Shown here: positions 1-10,692 of the stretch, piece by piece
Numbering within the stretch: the stretch's first letter is position 1
Layout: each line of letters begins with the position of its first letter
DNA from: Anaspis maculata
Lineage: Eukaryota; Arthropoda; Insecta; Coleoptera; Scraptiidae
Reading direction: 5' to 3'
Assembly (NCBI GenBank): GCA_949128115.1
Contig: OX421967.1
Span: forward strand, 58,230,855-58,294,854
Length of the DNA stretch: 64,000 nt
Notes under the pieces: model-generated
What the model was told of the DNA's origin: nothing
What the model saw: the letters and a program-made list of their open reading frames with translations, nothing else
The model's database searches: none
Position numbers and translations under genes: made by a program

Positions 1-401
1 CGTGTTTAGGAAACCGAGTGTGGTACAAATTAAGAACCGACGACATTTTTTAATTGAAGCAGGAAAAGTCAAGAGCAAATCAATGGCGGAAGCTCGTTCC
101 AGGGGGCAGTGTCGTACAAAACAATGCTAAATCAGCTACTTCAACGACCAGATCCAAGACCAACATTTGAGCCCTATATCTGTTATTATATAATGGGAAA
201 TAATAGTAAGAACTCACCATAAAACTTGTACACGGCGCTCACAGAAAACACAGCAAGCGGACCAACGGCCATTACAACGCTATGGCGGAATGGGTAATAC
301 TTCCGTGTTTTGATGGCAGATGAGCGCCACTTGTGTATTCTTTCGCCCTTTTTTCAGGTGGTACAATTTTAGGGAACGGTACAATATAGGCACCCTTCCC
401 C
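1..401. mobile_element. MITE with GGGGAA terminus, right part; left end not in view
   Basis: Zinc-finger similarity of Z1 stops at position 402. The bases up to 401 end in CCTTCCCC followed by TA, which is the terminus seen on the complete MITEs at 1882-2830 and 14780-16195 (reverse complement starts GGGGAAGGGTGCCTAT). No matching left terminus is visible in bases 1-400, so the element either starts before the window or has decayed. It provides the stop codon and new C terminus of Z1. Confidence 0.55.
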
Positions 402-1370
402 TACAAAGATTGCACTGGAACCAATCAATTTCTTCGATTTTCGCATGTTGTAACGCGTGCCTCCTCAAATGTGACTTTTGCTTAGCTTTGTACGAACAAT
501 GATTGCACTGGAACCAAACAATCTCTTCGTTTTTAACATGTTGTAGTAGCATGTGTCTGTTCAAATTTGATCTTGTTTTACTCCGGTAGGAACAATGATT
601 GCAATGGAACCAAACAATATCTTTGTTTTTAGCATGTTTCAGCATGTGTATCCTAAGAGCTGGTTTATATTTAGTTCGGTGTGCGCACTGACTGCACTGG
701 AACCAATCAATTTCTTCGTCTTTGGCATGTTTCAGAAAGTGCTTCTTCAAAACAGACTTGTGTTTGGCTCGGTACGAACAATGATTACACTTCAGCAGAT
801 GTTTTTTTCTAATCGAATTGGTACGATTCAACACCTCCGATTCCAGTGCTTCCAAGTTTTTGGATGCTCCCGCATCGGTCTGATTCAAATCTTGTGACTG
901 CGCATCATCGGCATCTTCAGCTGAATTCTGTGGTTTCACTGATGGTGATGCTTTTCCACATAAATCGTGATGCCTCGCAAAACACAAACTCGAATCCGCC
1001 GTGAATCCGCAGTAATGGCACGGATATCTCACAAATTCTTCGCAGAACGACGTGCTTTCGTTGTCTTCGCCGGTCCTTGGATTGTGTGATTGTTTGCAAT
1101 GTTCGTACAACTCGAACTGGTGGTAGCACTTGAGGCCGCAGCAGATGCAAGGGAACTGCTGCGGTTCGACAATGGCGTGAAACAGTTCGGCCGCGTATAC
1201 GTTTCTGTGGTTCCTCTGGATGTGGTGTTCGAGTTGGAAAGAGGAAGCAGTCCGATGCGAACATTGCGAACAGTTGTATTTGTCAACGATCTCGGTTGGA
1301 TCAACCCTGAATTTTAGAATAGATAGATATTGATTTTACGAAGAACGAGAGAGCACTTTAAAACTCACAT
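280..1370 (-). CDS. Z1: C2H2 zinc-finger protein, subfamily A, 3' end replaced
   Basis: The coding sequence is complement(280..1306, 1369..1370), 342 residues. Exon 1 supplies only AT and exon 2 begins with G, so the ATG is split by a 62-bp intron (1307-1368; donor GTGAGT, acceptor TTCAG). Z2 has the same arrangement. The N-terminal module holds finger 1 (YNCSQC..HIQRNH), an ELFHAIVEP segment leading into finger 2 (CICC..HCKQSH) and a C2HC-like finger 3. An acidic spacer and four canonical fingers follow, joined by HAKDEEIDWFQC-type linkers. The next finger stops after FQCNLC, and the last ~35 residues are unrelated to zinc fingers. The break is at position 402, where a GGGGAA/TA MITE end starts. 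A nucleic-acid-binding nuclear protein is expected from the family. Whether this truncated gene works is unknown. Confidence 0.8.
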
Positions 1371-1879
1371 TTTGTAGGGATGTTCCACTGTTCCAGCAGT
1401 GATCCTGTTTTTTTTTTCTCCCGATAAGCAGGTTCTGTAGGTACCTATAACGTGATCTCTACAACAATAAACAGGTGAGGTGCTGTTTTTCACTTTCTCA
1501 GGATGCTGTGGAATGTGGAAATCTAATTTGATGTCTCGGTGACGACGCGGAATGTGGAGTCCATGGAGGAGTGAGGACGCTTGTCCATAAAGGGTGAGAT
1601 GGATTTACTATTTAGCAGCTGAGCTGACGGCTAGTTCACAGTCGGTAAGGTAGTAACCGCTCAGCCTTGGTAGGTCTAGGTTGGTACCTACCTACCTACC
1701 AGTTTCAGTCGTCCACTTTCCACTTGGACTCCACATATCAAATAAGATGTCCACAATCATTACACTGAGAAAGTAAAAACGCACCTCGCCACGGACGCTG
1801 CTGTCATGTTGTTGCAGTCCTTTTGTTCATTAATGATTTTCATTTGAAGTAAGTAGTTGGTGCTCACAAAAAATGAAAC
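1371..1879. other. Upstream flank of Z1
   Basis: This should contain the Z1 promoter and 5' UTR. It holds a run of mixed-orientation TAGG/CCTA tetranucleotides around 1670-1700. I see no other gene or repeat. Confidence 0.4.
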
Positions 1880-1881
1880 TA

Positions 1882-2830
1882 GGGGAAGAGAGGTGAATAT
1901 CGACCGGTGGTCTAATATCGACCACACCACTGTGGCTCACCCTGTAAGTTTCTTGGAATCATGACATAGAGTGCCATGTAGCATTTTGCAAGTGAACTCC
2001 AGCACAGCTGTCGGTCAGCCATTTATTCGAAGTGCTTGACTGACAGAAACGGATTATTGTTTCGAGCCGATATGATTCAAGTTCAGGAGTGTTCATGATA
2101 AGGTATTGCGGACTTTTTATTGTAGTTAGACTTGAGTCTCCTGGTGCAATGTATCAAGGATTATTGATAGTAACTTTGTGTAGTAGGCCTAGTTCCATAA
2201 TCTCACCATGTTCTTCATCATCAAAGAATTGTTTTTTGCTTTTGTTGTCGGCCAATATCGATCACGATGGTCGATATTGTACAAATATTACAAAAAGTTT
2301 TATACATCATTTTAGATGCCTCGCAAAAAATATCGGCGAAGAACGAATCGTGCCTCGTGTGGTGCGAAGATGAACTGATGAGGTTCTTGAGAGTACTTAC
2401 ACAAAAATTATTTTTTATTTTCTCTGTTATTCTTTCAGGTTCCTATCATGGGCGCCGCTCTTGGTAAATGTTGGGAATAGGGAGGCAAAATCAAAATAAA
2501 ACTAGATTTTTTTTGAAAACAGATGTTTCGACTTGTATTTTTGCGCTTTTGCTAAGCATGCAAACTACAAAATGGCAAAGAAAACGTGTGATCGATATTA
2601 TCCGACCTGGTGGTCGATTTTATCCCACTGGTCGATATTACCCGCTAAAATTTTAACTTTGCTTTTGAATTTTTTTCGCAAAAATGTTTCTACTTAGTGA
2701 GTGACTATTCAAGGCTTTGGGAAGTTAAATGATTGGGGAATATGGTACAAAACGTACAGCCTCGACAGTGCACATGGCGACTGGTTTTGAATTTTTTGCC
2801 TTAAGTGGTCGATATTCACCTGCTCTCCCC
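1882..2830. mobile_element. MITE A, GGGGAA terminal inverted repeats, TA target duplication
   Basis: The left end reads GGGGAAGAGAGGTGAATATC and the right end, reverse-complemented, GGGGAGAGCAGGTGAATATC. Both continue into GACC, giving a terminal inverted repeat of about 24 bp. TA lies on each side (1880-1881 and 2831-2832). The inner half of the repeat (GGTCGATATT and its complement) recurs inside the element near both ends, for example around 1910, 2260-2280 and 2590-2640. No transposase is encoded, so this is a 949-bp non-autonomous element. TA duplication points to the Tc1/mariner (IS630) superfamily. Confidence 0.8.
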
Positions 2831-2854
2831 TAATAATTAATTATTCAATTCTAG

Positions 2855-2972
2855 GGCTACAGTGACATGCACAAGTCAGAAATGCACTTGGAACGTGGGA
2901 GCGAAGGAAAAAATCCTGGGCCAGTTGCAAAGCCCTACAAAGGGGAAATTGATCCTGTTCCAAAGGTGGTTT
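2855..2972 (+). other. Possible coding fragment before the AACGTT element
   Basis: An open stretch follows an acceptor-like TTCTAG and reads as GYSDMHKSEMHLERGSEG and onward, ending at the transposon inserted at 2973. Its composition looks protein-like. Joining it directly to the open frame at 5363 across the inserted element does not keep one frame. I do not recognise the protein. Confidence 0.25.
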
Positions 2973-5354
2973 CCCACTAAACAAAATAACGTCATACTAT
3001 TGTTCAAATAACGTTCACTCTTGAACAAGAACGTTCGGATTTGACGTTCATTTTATGTCAAATTAACGTTTTATACAAGTCCTATATTCGCCTTACTGAA
3101 CGTTCTCACAAAAACGTTCTCACAAAAACGTTTTCGTTGGGATGGTTTTTAAACGTTGAAAAATGAACAACGTTTGGCCATTGATTGCATCACGTTCAGT
3201 GAACGTTTTGTACCTACTCTTACTACTTTTTAATGTTATGGAATGAACGTTCTATTAATGTATGTTTCTTCATGTTAAATAGATGTTTTTAATTATTCAA
3301 CAATGAAACGTTCGAATAATAGGTATCTAACTGGAATAATGTTGCAAAAATAAACAATTGACTCAATTTTCATTATAAGATAATACCATGGAATTGGTTG
3401 CCATCAATGAAGTAGCGACAAATCAGATGGATGCATCATAATGAAAATGAAAGTCTATTGTTGATTTCTGCTACCTAATTTCAGTCCTTAGTTCCTTACC
3501 TAATAATATCTACCTGAGTGATTTTTTTTTCGTAGCGTGAACCTAAACCTCAACGACTATTATTATTATCATTATCGTGAACCATACAAGCCGGAGCTCC
3601 ATATCACTATGATAGAAATTAGAAATGTGTCTAAACTCTAAAGTAAAAGACTTGTTAATTTAATAATACTAGTCTATTTCAGAACCATATACCTTATTCT
3701 GTTGAATAATAGTAACAATAATGCTACATATGTAGGTATACTGATTTTATTACAAAAGATACTAACTAAAAAATGTATAAAATGGAACATTTTTTGACAA
3801 AAAAACTTTTAAATGAATAAAACTAGGTACATCTAATTATTTTCTAAACAAAACTTGAGATAAGATAGATTCGGTATAGGTAACTTAAGTCACGTGTTAC
3901 TAAAGGGTCATTTATAGAGTATTTCAGCGTTGGTTCCTGGTGCGCAACCATTGCTTGAAGATGTTTTTCAATTATTTATCTGTACTCTACCTCTGTCCAG
4001 CAAGTCAGAGAGAAAAGGAAATATCACTGGGTGATTTGGTGTAGAAGACGCAGGTGCAGTTTTTTCCTTCAAGTTTTGCACCGCTTCAATAATGGCTTTC
4101 TCCCTGAAGCTACCTGAAACACATTGAGAAATGACCTTCAGCCTTACTTTAATCAGTCAGAGTGGACTCAAAATTAATTTCAACTATAGAAAATTGTAAA
4201 TTTCATACTTACAGAATATGGCGACGACGGATGACATCGCACTTACAGTGTTCGTTCTTCGTCACTCTTTACCGTCAGTCGGGGTAGCTAATCGAAAATC
4301 GTAACTTCTTCGAAGCACAATAAACTTTTGCACGTACTTAGTGGACAACAACGATGGCGGTCGAGCTGTGGTGCTTGCCGTCGTCTAATGCCGCAAGATT
4401 TTTCGCGAGAGGATTCATACTACGCTTGCTCAAAGACGCCGTTAAGCGTTGTTCATACTTTTTACGTTTTGTAAACGTTTTTGGCAAATCGTTTTTTGAA
4501 CGTTCTCGTTCAAACGTCATCAGGACATTTATAAATACATGATGGATTTTGCTGAATGCTGGTAATTTATGTAGGCAGGATTATTCAACCCAAAATTTTT
4601 AGTAGGTAGGTACATTCTTATTGTCTTCCATCAATGCACAACGCACAAACCACAAACGCACAAAATGTAGGAATAATAACTTGAATAATATAGTATTCAT
4701 TTGTACTTTATATGAATAGAAAACGTTGTATACTTACACTTACACAATGCGAGATAGATAGGAAACAGTGTTTTCAACACAATTTTGAAAAAAGTTTCTT
4801 AAAAACAATTACTGAAACGTTCTCTTCGAAACGTCATGTTGATTTCAAACAATGAAAAACACATGTACGTTTTGCTGAAAACACTCATTCAAGTTAGGAA
4901 TTTTTAACGTGCAAGTTTTGAACATCAAAAAACCTTTGAAACAAAAACAATTTAAAAACGTTGACGTTCGAACGTTTGCTCAAACTCGTTATTCAACCGT
5001 TCAAAATATAACATCATATTCATCTATAAAAAGAAACGTTCAAATAACGTTTTCTAGCGAACGTTTGTTCAAACTTGTTATTTAACTGTTCAAAATATAA
5101 CATCATATTTACTTATAAAAAGGAACGTTCAAATAACGTTTTCTAGCGAACGTTTGCCGAAAATCGTCCTGGAAACGTTACATTAAGAACTGAAGAATGC
5201 CGTCTCCTTATTAACGTTACATTTATGTTCATAAATAGAACGTTTGGCAAATCACGTCACATTAACGTGTCTTGAACGGTTTTCAAGAACGTTATTTTCT
5301 GAACAACAAATATAACGTTCACAAACGTTCATATGATGTTTCATGTTTAGTGGG
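2973..5354. mobile_element. AACGTT-rich DNA element with CCCACTAAACA inverted ends
   Basis: The left end CCCACTAAACA (2973-2983) and right end TGTTTAGTGGG (5344-5354) are perfect 11-bp inverted repeats. They are flanked by TTT on both sides (2970-2972 and 5355-5357), compatible with a 3-bp target duplication. Subterminal regions at 2990-3310 and 4780-5340 are saturated with AACGTT/GAACGTTC motifs in both orientations, which may be transposase binding sites. The CACTA core and 3-bp duplication resemble CACTA/EnSpm-type elements, but no transposase is seen and the class is uncertain. The centre (3900-4540) is less repetitive and holds the candidate small gene at 3968-4237. Confidence 0.65.
3968..4237 (-). 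CDS. Candidate two-exon small gene carried inside the AACGTT element
   Basis: complement(3968..4113, 4213..4237) encodes 56 residues. Exon 1 starts at the ATG at 4237 (MSSVVAIF) and ends at a strong donor TCT|GTAAGTATG. A 99-bp intron ends in GTTTCAG. Exon 2 continues SFREKAIIEAVQNLKEKTAP and stops at TGA (3968-3970). The splice sites are good and the exon has natural-looking composition, unlike its repeat-rich surroundings. A 62-codon open frame runs divergently from 4354. I do not recognise the product. It could be a captured host-gene piece or chance. Confidence 0.35.
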
Positions 5355-5362
5355 TTTTGACC

Positions 5363-5553
5363 CTAGACCAGTAGTTCCTCCAAAACGAGAAGAAGAGGAA
5401 AGAACGGCAAGTTTTCTACTTGGTTTACAACGAGGTTTACAACTACTTGGCGTTCCATCGATGTGGGAACTGTTGCTGACGCCTGAATATGGCGACTACA
5501 TTTTGAGCCCTGAACGAAGACAGGTTCTAGTGCAGCAAGTGCTACACAAATGA
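5363..5553 (+). other. Protein-like open frame after the AACGTT element
   Basis: From just after the element to the TGA at 5551 the frame reads DPRPVVPPKREEEERTASFL and on through a leucine-rich segment to VLVQQVLHK. Protein-like words continue in another frame at about 5638-5780 (VIKEFRIDKTSTQMCNLLDR). This looks like a real exon or a decayed coding sequence split by the transposon, but I cannot name the family. Confidence 0.35.
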
Positions 5554-7036
5554 AGAACAGTCCGAAATTTGGGGCCACCAGGCCATCACAGTTAGCGCAA
5601 TCTGATGACATCAAGTGACTGACATACAGAAAATTGCTGATGGCAGCTTCTGTCATCAAAGAATTTCGCATAGACAAAACTTCTACCCAAATGTGCAATC
5701 TGCTAGACAGACATCTGTACAAAAATCAGTGCAGTGTAAAGGACAAGCCTCTATTTTGGTTTTTTTCCATGTGGTAATGTACTTAACTACAAAAGTAGTT
5801 GAACAAAAAATGCTTCATATTCACATGATACCATTCAATGTACAGTGATCTGTAATTAACATATTTGTTATTTTTTTCTATAATTTTTTTCACGTGTGAT
5901 TGCCTTGCACATGTAGTATTTCTCTTTGGTTTCTATTGTTTTCATGTGATAATTATTCCAGTTGTACAATAGTATGAGGTTTGTCACACGACTGTTTTTG
6001 AGGCACGACTAACGTAGTGAGGAGAGTCCCAAAGGAAGGAGTGTGACGAAACGTCTTATTAAACGAGTGTAATATACTATTTTATCTATTTTGCCTCAAA
6101 TAATTGACAGAAATTCAAGAATCCTAGAGGTAGCAATGCCTTTCGGTGTCATGAAAGTGCAGCGCTTGTTTCCGTGTCAAAAAATGGCCAGTACGATACG
6201 ACAGTAGATCAAAAATTGTTTCATTTTCCCGTGATTTTTCTGTAATTTTTACATGTGTGATTGCCTCACATATGACACAATATTTTTTTTTGTTTCTGCT
6301 ACTTTCATGTGATGCTACTCCTAGTTGTACAAAAAATCGTTTCATGTTCCCATGAAACACATATTTTTCATCTGTTGTATTTTTCTATATCTCTTTTATG
6401 TGTGTTGACACTATTTCTAACCGACGGCGCAGTCAGGGAGATGGACGAAATCGGAAAAGTACCATCGCAGGGAGTGGATGTGTCGGACATCTACACCTGC
6501 GTCGGGGGTTGAAGACAGACTTCGGGTCAACCGTGTGCTTGTCGGTCCCAGTGCTTAAATGGACTTACCATCAAACATCCAGGCACCACATTGTGGCTCG
6601 GTGAGTCCAGCTGGTCTGGGAAGGGGTAGAATAGGCCCACTAGTGAGGCCTACGTGCCAGATGGAAAAATGTTTCATCAACCCCTCCCCTCTCCCTTAAA
6701 TCCAGAGTCCAGACTCTACTTCTAGACAATATGATTTTGTCTTACACAATCATGTTATACATATTTGAAAATGTTGTTTTTTATGTACATATTGTTCTTA
6801 AAGATCTGTGATAATGCGTCTCGTAGACAATATTTATTTAATTTTTTTATTCAGTTGACTTATTCAACGAGGCGATATTCAGCTATTGGGTCCACAGCAT
6901 ATAATGTTGTGTTATACAATCATGTTATACCTACATATTTGAAAATATTGATTTATTCTCTATATTTCTTCAACATTCTTATATTTTAATTTTTATAATT
7001 AATTCTTATAATTTTGTGATACAAAAAGGTATTAAT
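5554..7036. repeat. Non-coding stretch with two degenerate direct repeats
   Basis: The segments near 5870-5970 and 6230-6330 share CACGTGTGATTGCCTYRCA, TTTCATGTGAT and AGTTGTAC in the same order, a diverged direct repeat about 360 bp apart. A second pair near 6724-6780 and 6895-6955 shares CAATCATGTTATAC and ATATTTGAAAAT. A donor-like CTCG|GTGAGTCC lies at about 6600 after a GC-richer stretch (6410-6600) that may be an old exon. I see no clear gene. Confidence 0.35.
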
Positions 7037-8885
7037 TTAATCCATAACTATAGGAGTTCCAAAGTTAACAAGACATGCACACACAAAAACTGTCTGATTT
7101 ATAATTCCCCTCATACTGAGAGGAATCACTCTCGTCAACAAACGATAATTTTTCAACCTTTCAATTGCATGTTCCACAAATATTCGTTCTTCCGCTATTT
7201 TTTTTGTTTCAATTTCTTCTTGGGCGGTGAGCCGATTTCGTCCTTTCAGAAAGGGTGGTATATTCAAATGGGCTCGTTCAGACTGTACAAGGTCGTTTAC
7301 TGTAAACCCTCTATCAGCTAAGACAAGATCATCTGGTTCTAATAAATCTACAATACCACTCTTCTCAAAAAGTTCGCGATCACTCACTGCCCCTTCGAAT
7401 AAATCCGACACAAAAGAAATAGCTCCATTCGGGGTACATCCTATTAAAACTTTAAAAGTGGTATGTGCTTTATATTGTGAGTACAAGTTACCTTGATGTT
7501 CATAATTTTGAGGCGATTCACAGAAAAAATCAGTGCAATCTACTATAACACGAATGTTTTTCAATCTGTTGAATACAGCAGGCAAAGTTTCTGTTATTCT
7601 TTTCCTGGAAGGGAACATTCGAGACCTTAATTGATTATCAAATTCGTGGAACATCAACTGTATCCATGTTACTGTTAACTTACTCACTGATCCTGGAGAC
7701 AAACCAAATCGATAACCCAAATCAGTAACAAGGAAACCTCTACGGAGTCTTACTAATACCAACAAGAATTCTTGCATAGGAGTAAATTTTCTCGACTTTG
7801 TTCTTGAATGATTAGGATTTACATTTGATTTCCAATGGTTGAGATTATTGACTGCTGGACGAAGAAAATTGAATATTATAAGAATTTGTTCATATGTCAG
7901 ACCTGTATAAAACACACATTTCTTCGGGTTCACTTTAACACTGTGTTCAAATTTCTGCATTGCTGTTTTCTTTCGTTTTGAAAGTTTACTTTGTAAATCT
8001 TGATATTTTCTTTTATAATAATCTAGTCTTTTTAGGTGGGGAAACACAGTTAATGTTGTTTGTGTTTCACTACGGTTTTGAGAGCACATTGTGTTTGTTG
8101 ATTTTTCAAAGGCGTTACTCATCGTCTGTGTTGAACAGCTGGTGTTTAAATCTGGATCAATCTCTGTTGAAGTTGTAGCATCGGCCAGATTCGATGTTGA
8201 TAGTATATGACCATCATCTTCTACATAGGATTCTTGAAAATCGAACACTTCATTTGGTGCATTTCTAGTTTCCTGAACAAAAGAAATGAAATGTAATTTG
8301 AATAACAATAAGCTTCCAATGTTATATTCGTACCTTAGAATCCTTAGATATCATATCGAGTGTTTCATAATGTGTGATATTTTCTTCCACAACTGATGGT
8401 ATATCATCACTATGATTGTCAGCGTAGGTATTGCTTTCGGTCTCCTAAAAAACAAAATAATTGAAATTTCACTTCCACAATAAACTTGCAACATTCCACT
8501 CATACCACAGCTTCACACTCCATACCTACTGTCAATGGGCGCTTTCCATTTAAAACATTTGTGTCGGTTTGTGTCAGCTTGTGTTAGCTTGTGTCGATGA
8601 CACAAAGGAACACTGATCAAATGGAACGCATTTGTGTCGATTTGTGTCGACACAAGTCGACTTGTGTCGGTAAATGGAAAACGCCCATTGTGTACAATTT
8701 CTTTTTGAAATGACTTCGACGGACCGACACTACATTCAACGACATTTACTTTGGATGGTAAACATGCAATATTGTGGTCTCCATGTTCCGTAATTCTTGT
8801 ACATTCTATAGTGTTGTCACATCGTGTTTCACGAAACTGAAATAAATGAATAGGTAATAGGGTGTTTGCATGAAATTCGTTCACC
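7037..8885 (-). CDS. DDE-superfamily transposase, C-terminal exons (IS4EU/HARBI1-like)
   Basis: The main exon 7037..8272 follows an acceptor at 8273-8274 and carries a DDE_Tnp_4-type catalytic core. Visible motifs are VIVDCTDF (first D), DLVLADRGF (second D) and FVEHAIERLKNYRLL (E), preceded by a helix-turn-helix-like stretch (LGYRFGLSPGSVSKLT). Upstream exons are inferred from splice sites: 8335..8444, then about 8506..8836 and up to 8885, with introns of 62, 61 and 48 bp. The exon at 8506-8836 is broken by the MITE at 8533-8690, and the frame across it is unclear. The Met that opens the longest frame (8308) lies in the 8273-8334 intron. The THAP exon at 9984-10304 is probably its N terminus. 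Expected role: DNA binding and cut-and-paste transposition, or a domesticated relative. Confidence 0.7.
8533..8690. mobile_element. 158-bp MITE, CAATGGGCG inverted ends
   Basis: The ends CAATGGGCGCTTTCCATTTA and TAAATGGAAAACGCCCATTG are near-perfect 20-bp inverted repeats, flanked by TGT on both sides (8530-8532 and 8691-8693). The inside is a string of TGTGTCGA/TCGACACA motifs and is nearly palindromic. A relative with the same end motif sits at 55898-56094. It lies within a transposase exon. Confidence 0.75.
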
Positions 8886-9195
8886 TGACCACCGGCAGGC
8901 AGCGCAAGGATCAAGAGTTATGTTTTGACGTTTGTTGGGGAATTGCATTGGGGCACATAATAGCCAGGTGTAAGGCATAGACGTGTAAGGCATTGTTAGA
9001 ATGATTAGAAATCACATCTATCATCTATCGATCTCGTAAACGCCGAACAAAACAGTATGTAAACAAAACACGTAAAAATGACAGTATTTAGTGAGGTTAG
9101 TCCGGTTGACGTTGACTCCGGGATGAAACTTGACAGATGACAGTGACACTATTGACATTTTGCCATAAACTCCCTCTACATGCAACCACCCTATT

Positions 9196-10590
9196 ATCAA
9201 GAATACATCCTTTTCGTTTTAAAGCCATCTTAGCGCAAGTGTCAGCGAGGTGGTACAAATTCAGACAGACGACAGTTAACGGCGAATCAATAGAAATTTC
9301 AGCTGTGTTTTGACACATTTTTAAGGTTATGTCATTTCAGAACGCGATTTGCTTAGAAAAGCAGCTTCCTTATTAATCCTGCACTGCAGAAGGACCTTAT
9401 ATGGTAATTCCATGCTCTAATCGTCCCCAACTGGAAAACAAATTGTCAACCCATGTACTGTTCCAAATGTTCGTATCAATATTTACGTGGGAGTCAAACA
9501 GTACCTAATCAAAGTTGGAGCTCGTAATAGAAAATATTGGCAATATTTTGTACTTTTCAGGAGCGGCACATATTGGCATTTTGCTAGGTAATTGGCAGTT
9601 ACCGCTAGAGACAACCAAATGTACCCAGGGAAGTGCAATCCTTCCATTTACGTCTCAAGAGTGTTGTAAGTGTTCATATCATATCGCAGAGAAAGTCATT
9701 TGCAAAATCATCGCTTATGTTTTTACGTTTTGAAATTATATCGAATGTAAATAGTGATATACCTAATGGTGGGCTGATGGGTGGGTGAATCTATCAAATA
9801 CATAAAAAAGTTTTGTACCTAACATCGCTATCAATCACTTTCGCGTATGTTCTAGTCGAATTTGTGCCAACCTGTTCGAATATTCAATTACGCGCCGAGA
9901 ATCTTACTCATTTGACAACCGAACGCAAGCGCACTGTAGTAGGAAAATAGTATATGGACAAAATAGCAACATCCCTCCTTTACCTTACGTAGTTTGATAT
10001 ACATCTCTGGATCTTGACATTCCTTTGTTGGTCCAGATTGCCCCACAAAGTGCAATGAACAAATGTATTTCCATTTGTTAATTTTGTTGAGGTTCGGACC
10101 ACACTCGGGGTAACACAAACGCAACCATGAGTCAGCTTTTTTACAAATTCCACAGTGTTTCAAATGCTTCGGAAGTGTTTCCTTGATGGTTTTATTTCGG
10201 AATTCTAGGCAAGGCTTCGGGAAAGGAATGAAGTGGAACTTCTTTCTCTCGTTATAACGGCTGTCGCTTTTGCAATTCCGATACCAGCAATGTTTGGTCA
10301 CCATTCTCAATTCTGCAAAGAAATGAATCCTTAATAAAACGCAACCTGCATTATTTCAACAAAAACAGTATTGGTTCTGTTTTACCGCTTACCCTTTTCT
10401 GCTCTGTCACTCCTAAAAGAACTAAACCAACCAAACTAACCTCGCTGCTAGCTGTCACACAAATTAGCACAATGAGCACACGAGTGCGCAATGTCGAGTT
10501 GTCAACTGTCGTCTGTCGTCTTTCAGAATTTTTACCACCCTGCTGACGCCTGCGCTAAGATGGCCTTTATACGAAAAGGATGTATATTGT
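9196..10590. repeat. Inverted repeat bracketing the THAP exon
   Basis: About 85 bp at 9202-9285 (ATACATCCTTTTCGTTTTAA, then CCATCTTAGCGCA and GTCAGC) match the reverse complement of 10505-10590 (ATACATCCTTTTCGTATAAA, then CCATCTTAGCGCA and GTCAGC). Both arms end in an ACGACAGTTRAC motif. They may be terminal repeats of an element carrying the THAP exon, or a duplicated promoter. The reverse complement contains AAGATGGC, which resembles a YY1/Pho site. Confidence 0.6.
9984..10304 (-). CDS. THAP zinc-finger domain exon
   Basis: The ATG at 10304 opens MVTKHCWYRNCKSDSRY. Cys pair C-X4-C, a long spacer with FHFIPFPKP and an inserted CGICKKADSWLRLC segment, then KYICSLHF (C-X2-H) match the C2CH THAP fold, a DNA-binding domain common on transposases. 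The exon follows an acceptor (TTTGCAG) and ends at a donor CGTAAG|GTAAAG (9984/9983), 107 codons, phase 0. It most likely splices to the DDE exons downstream, as in THAP-bearing IS4EU-type transposases. A stand-alone THAP gene is the alternative. Confidence 0.7.
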
Positions 10591-10692
10591 TGTGAAGATT
10601 ACGTGATCCTGTAAGGTACCTACCTAAACAGGACCTCTACCTACACATCGAAAGGTAAAACAAGAGGATCACTGCTAAAACACCCCTTCAGA

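Noticed and set aside
595..897. Plus-strand open frame opposite Z1, and many similar frames opposite every finger array
   Set aside because: They are antisense shadows: the 84-bp finger repeat keeps other frames open periodically (reads as HWNQ..SSAACFNMC). No independent signals.
8273..8308. Met at 8308 as start of the DDE transposase
   Set aside because: The first 12 codons are intron read-through ending in TTTGTTCAG; the exon starts at 8272 and continues from upstream exons.
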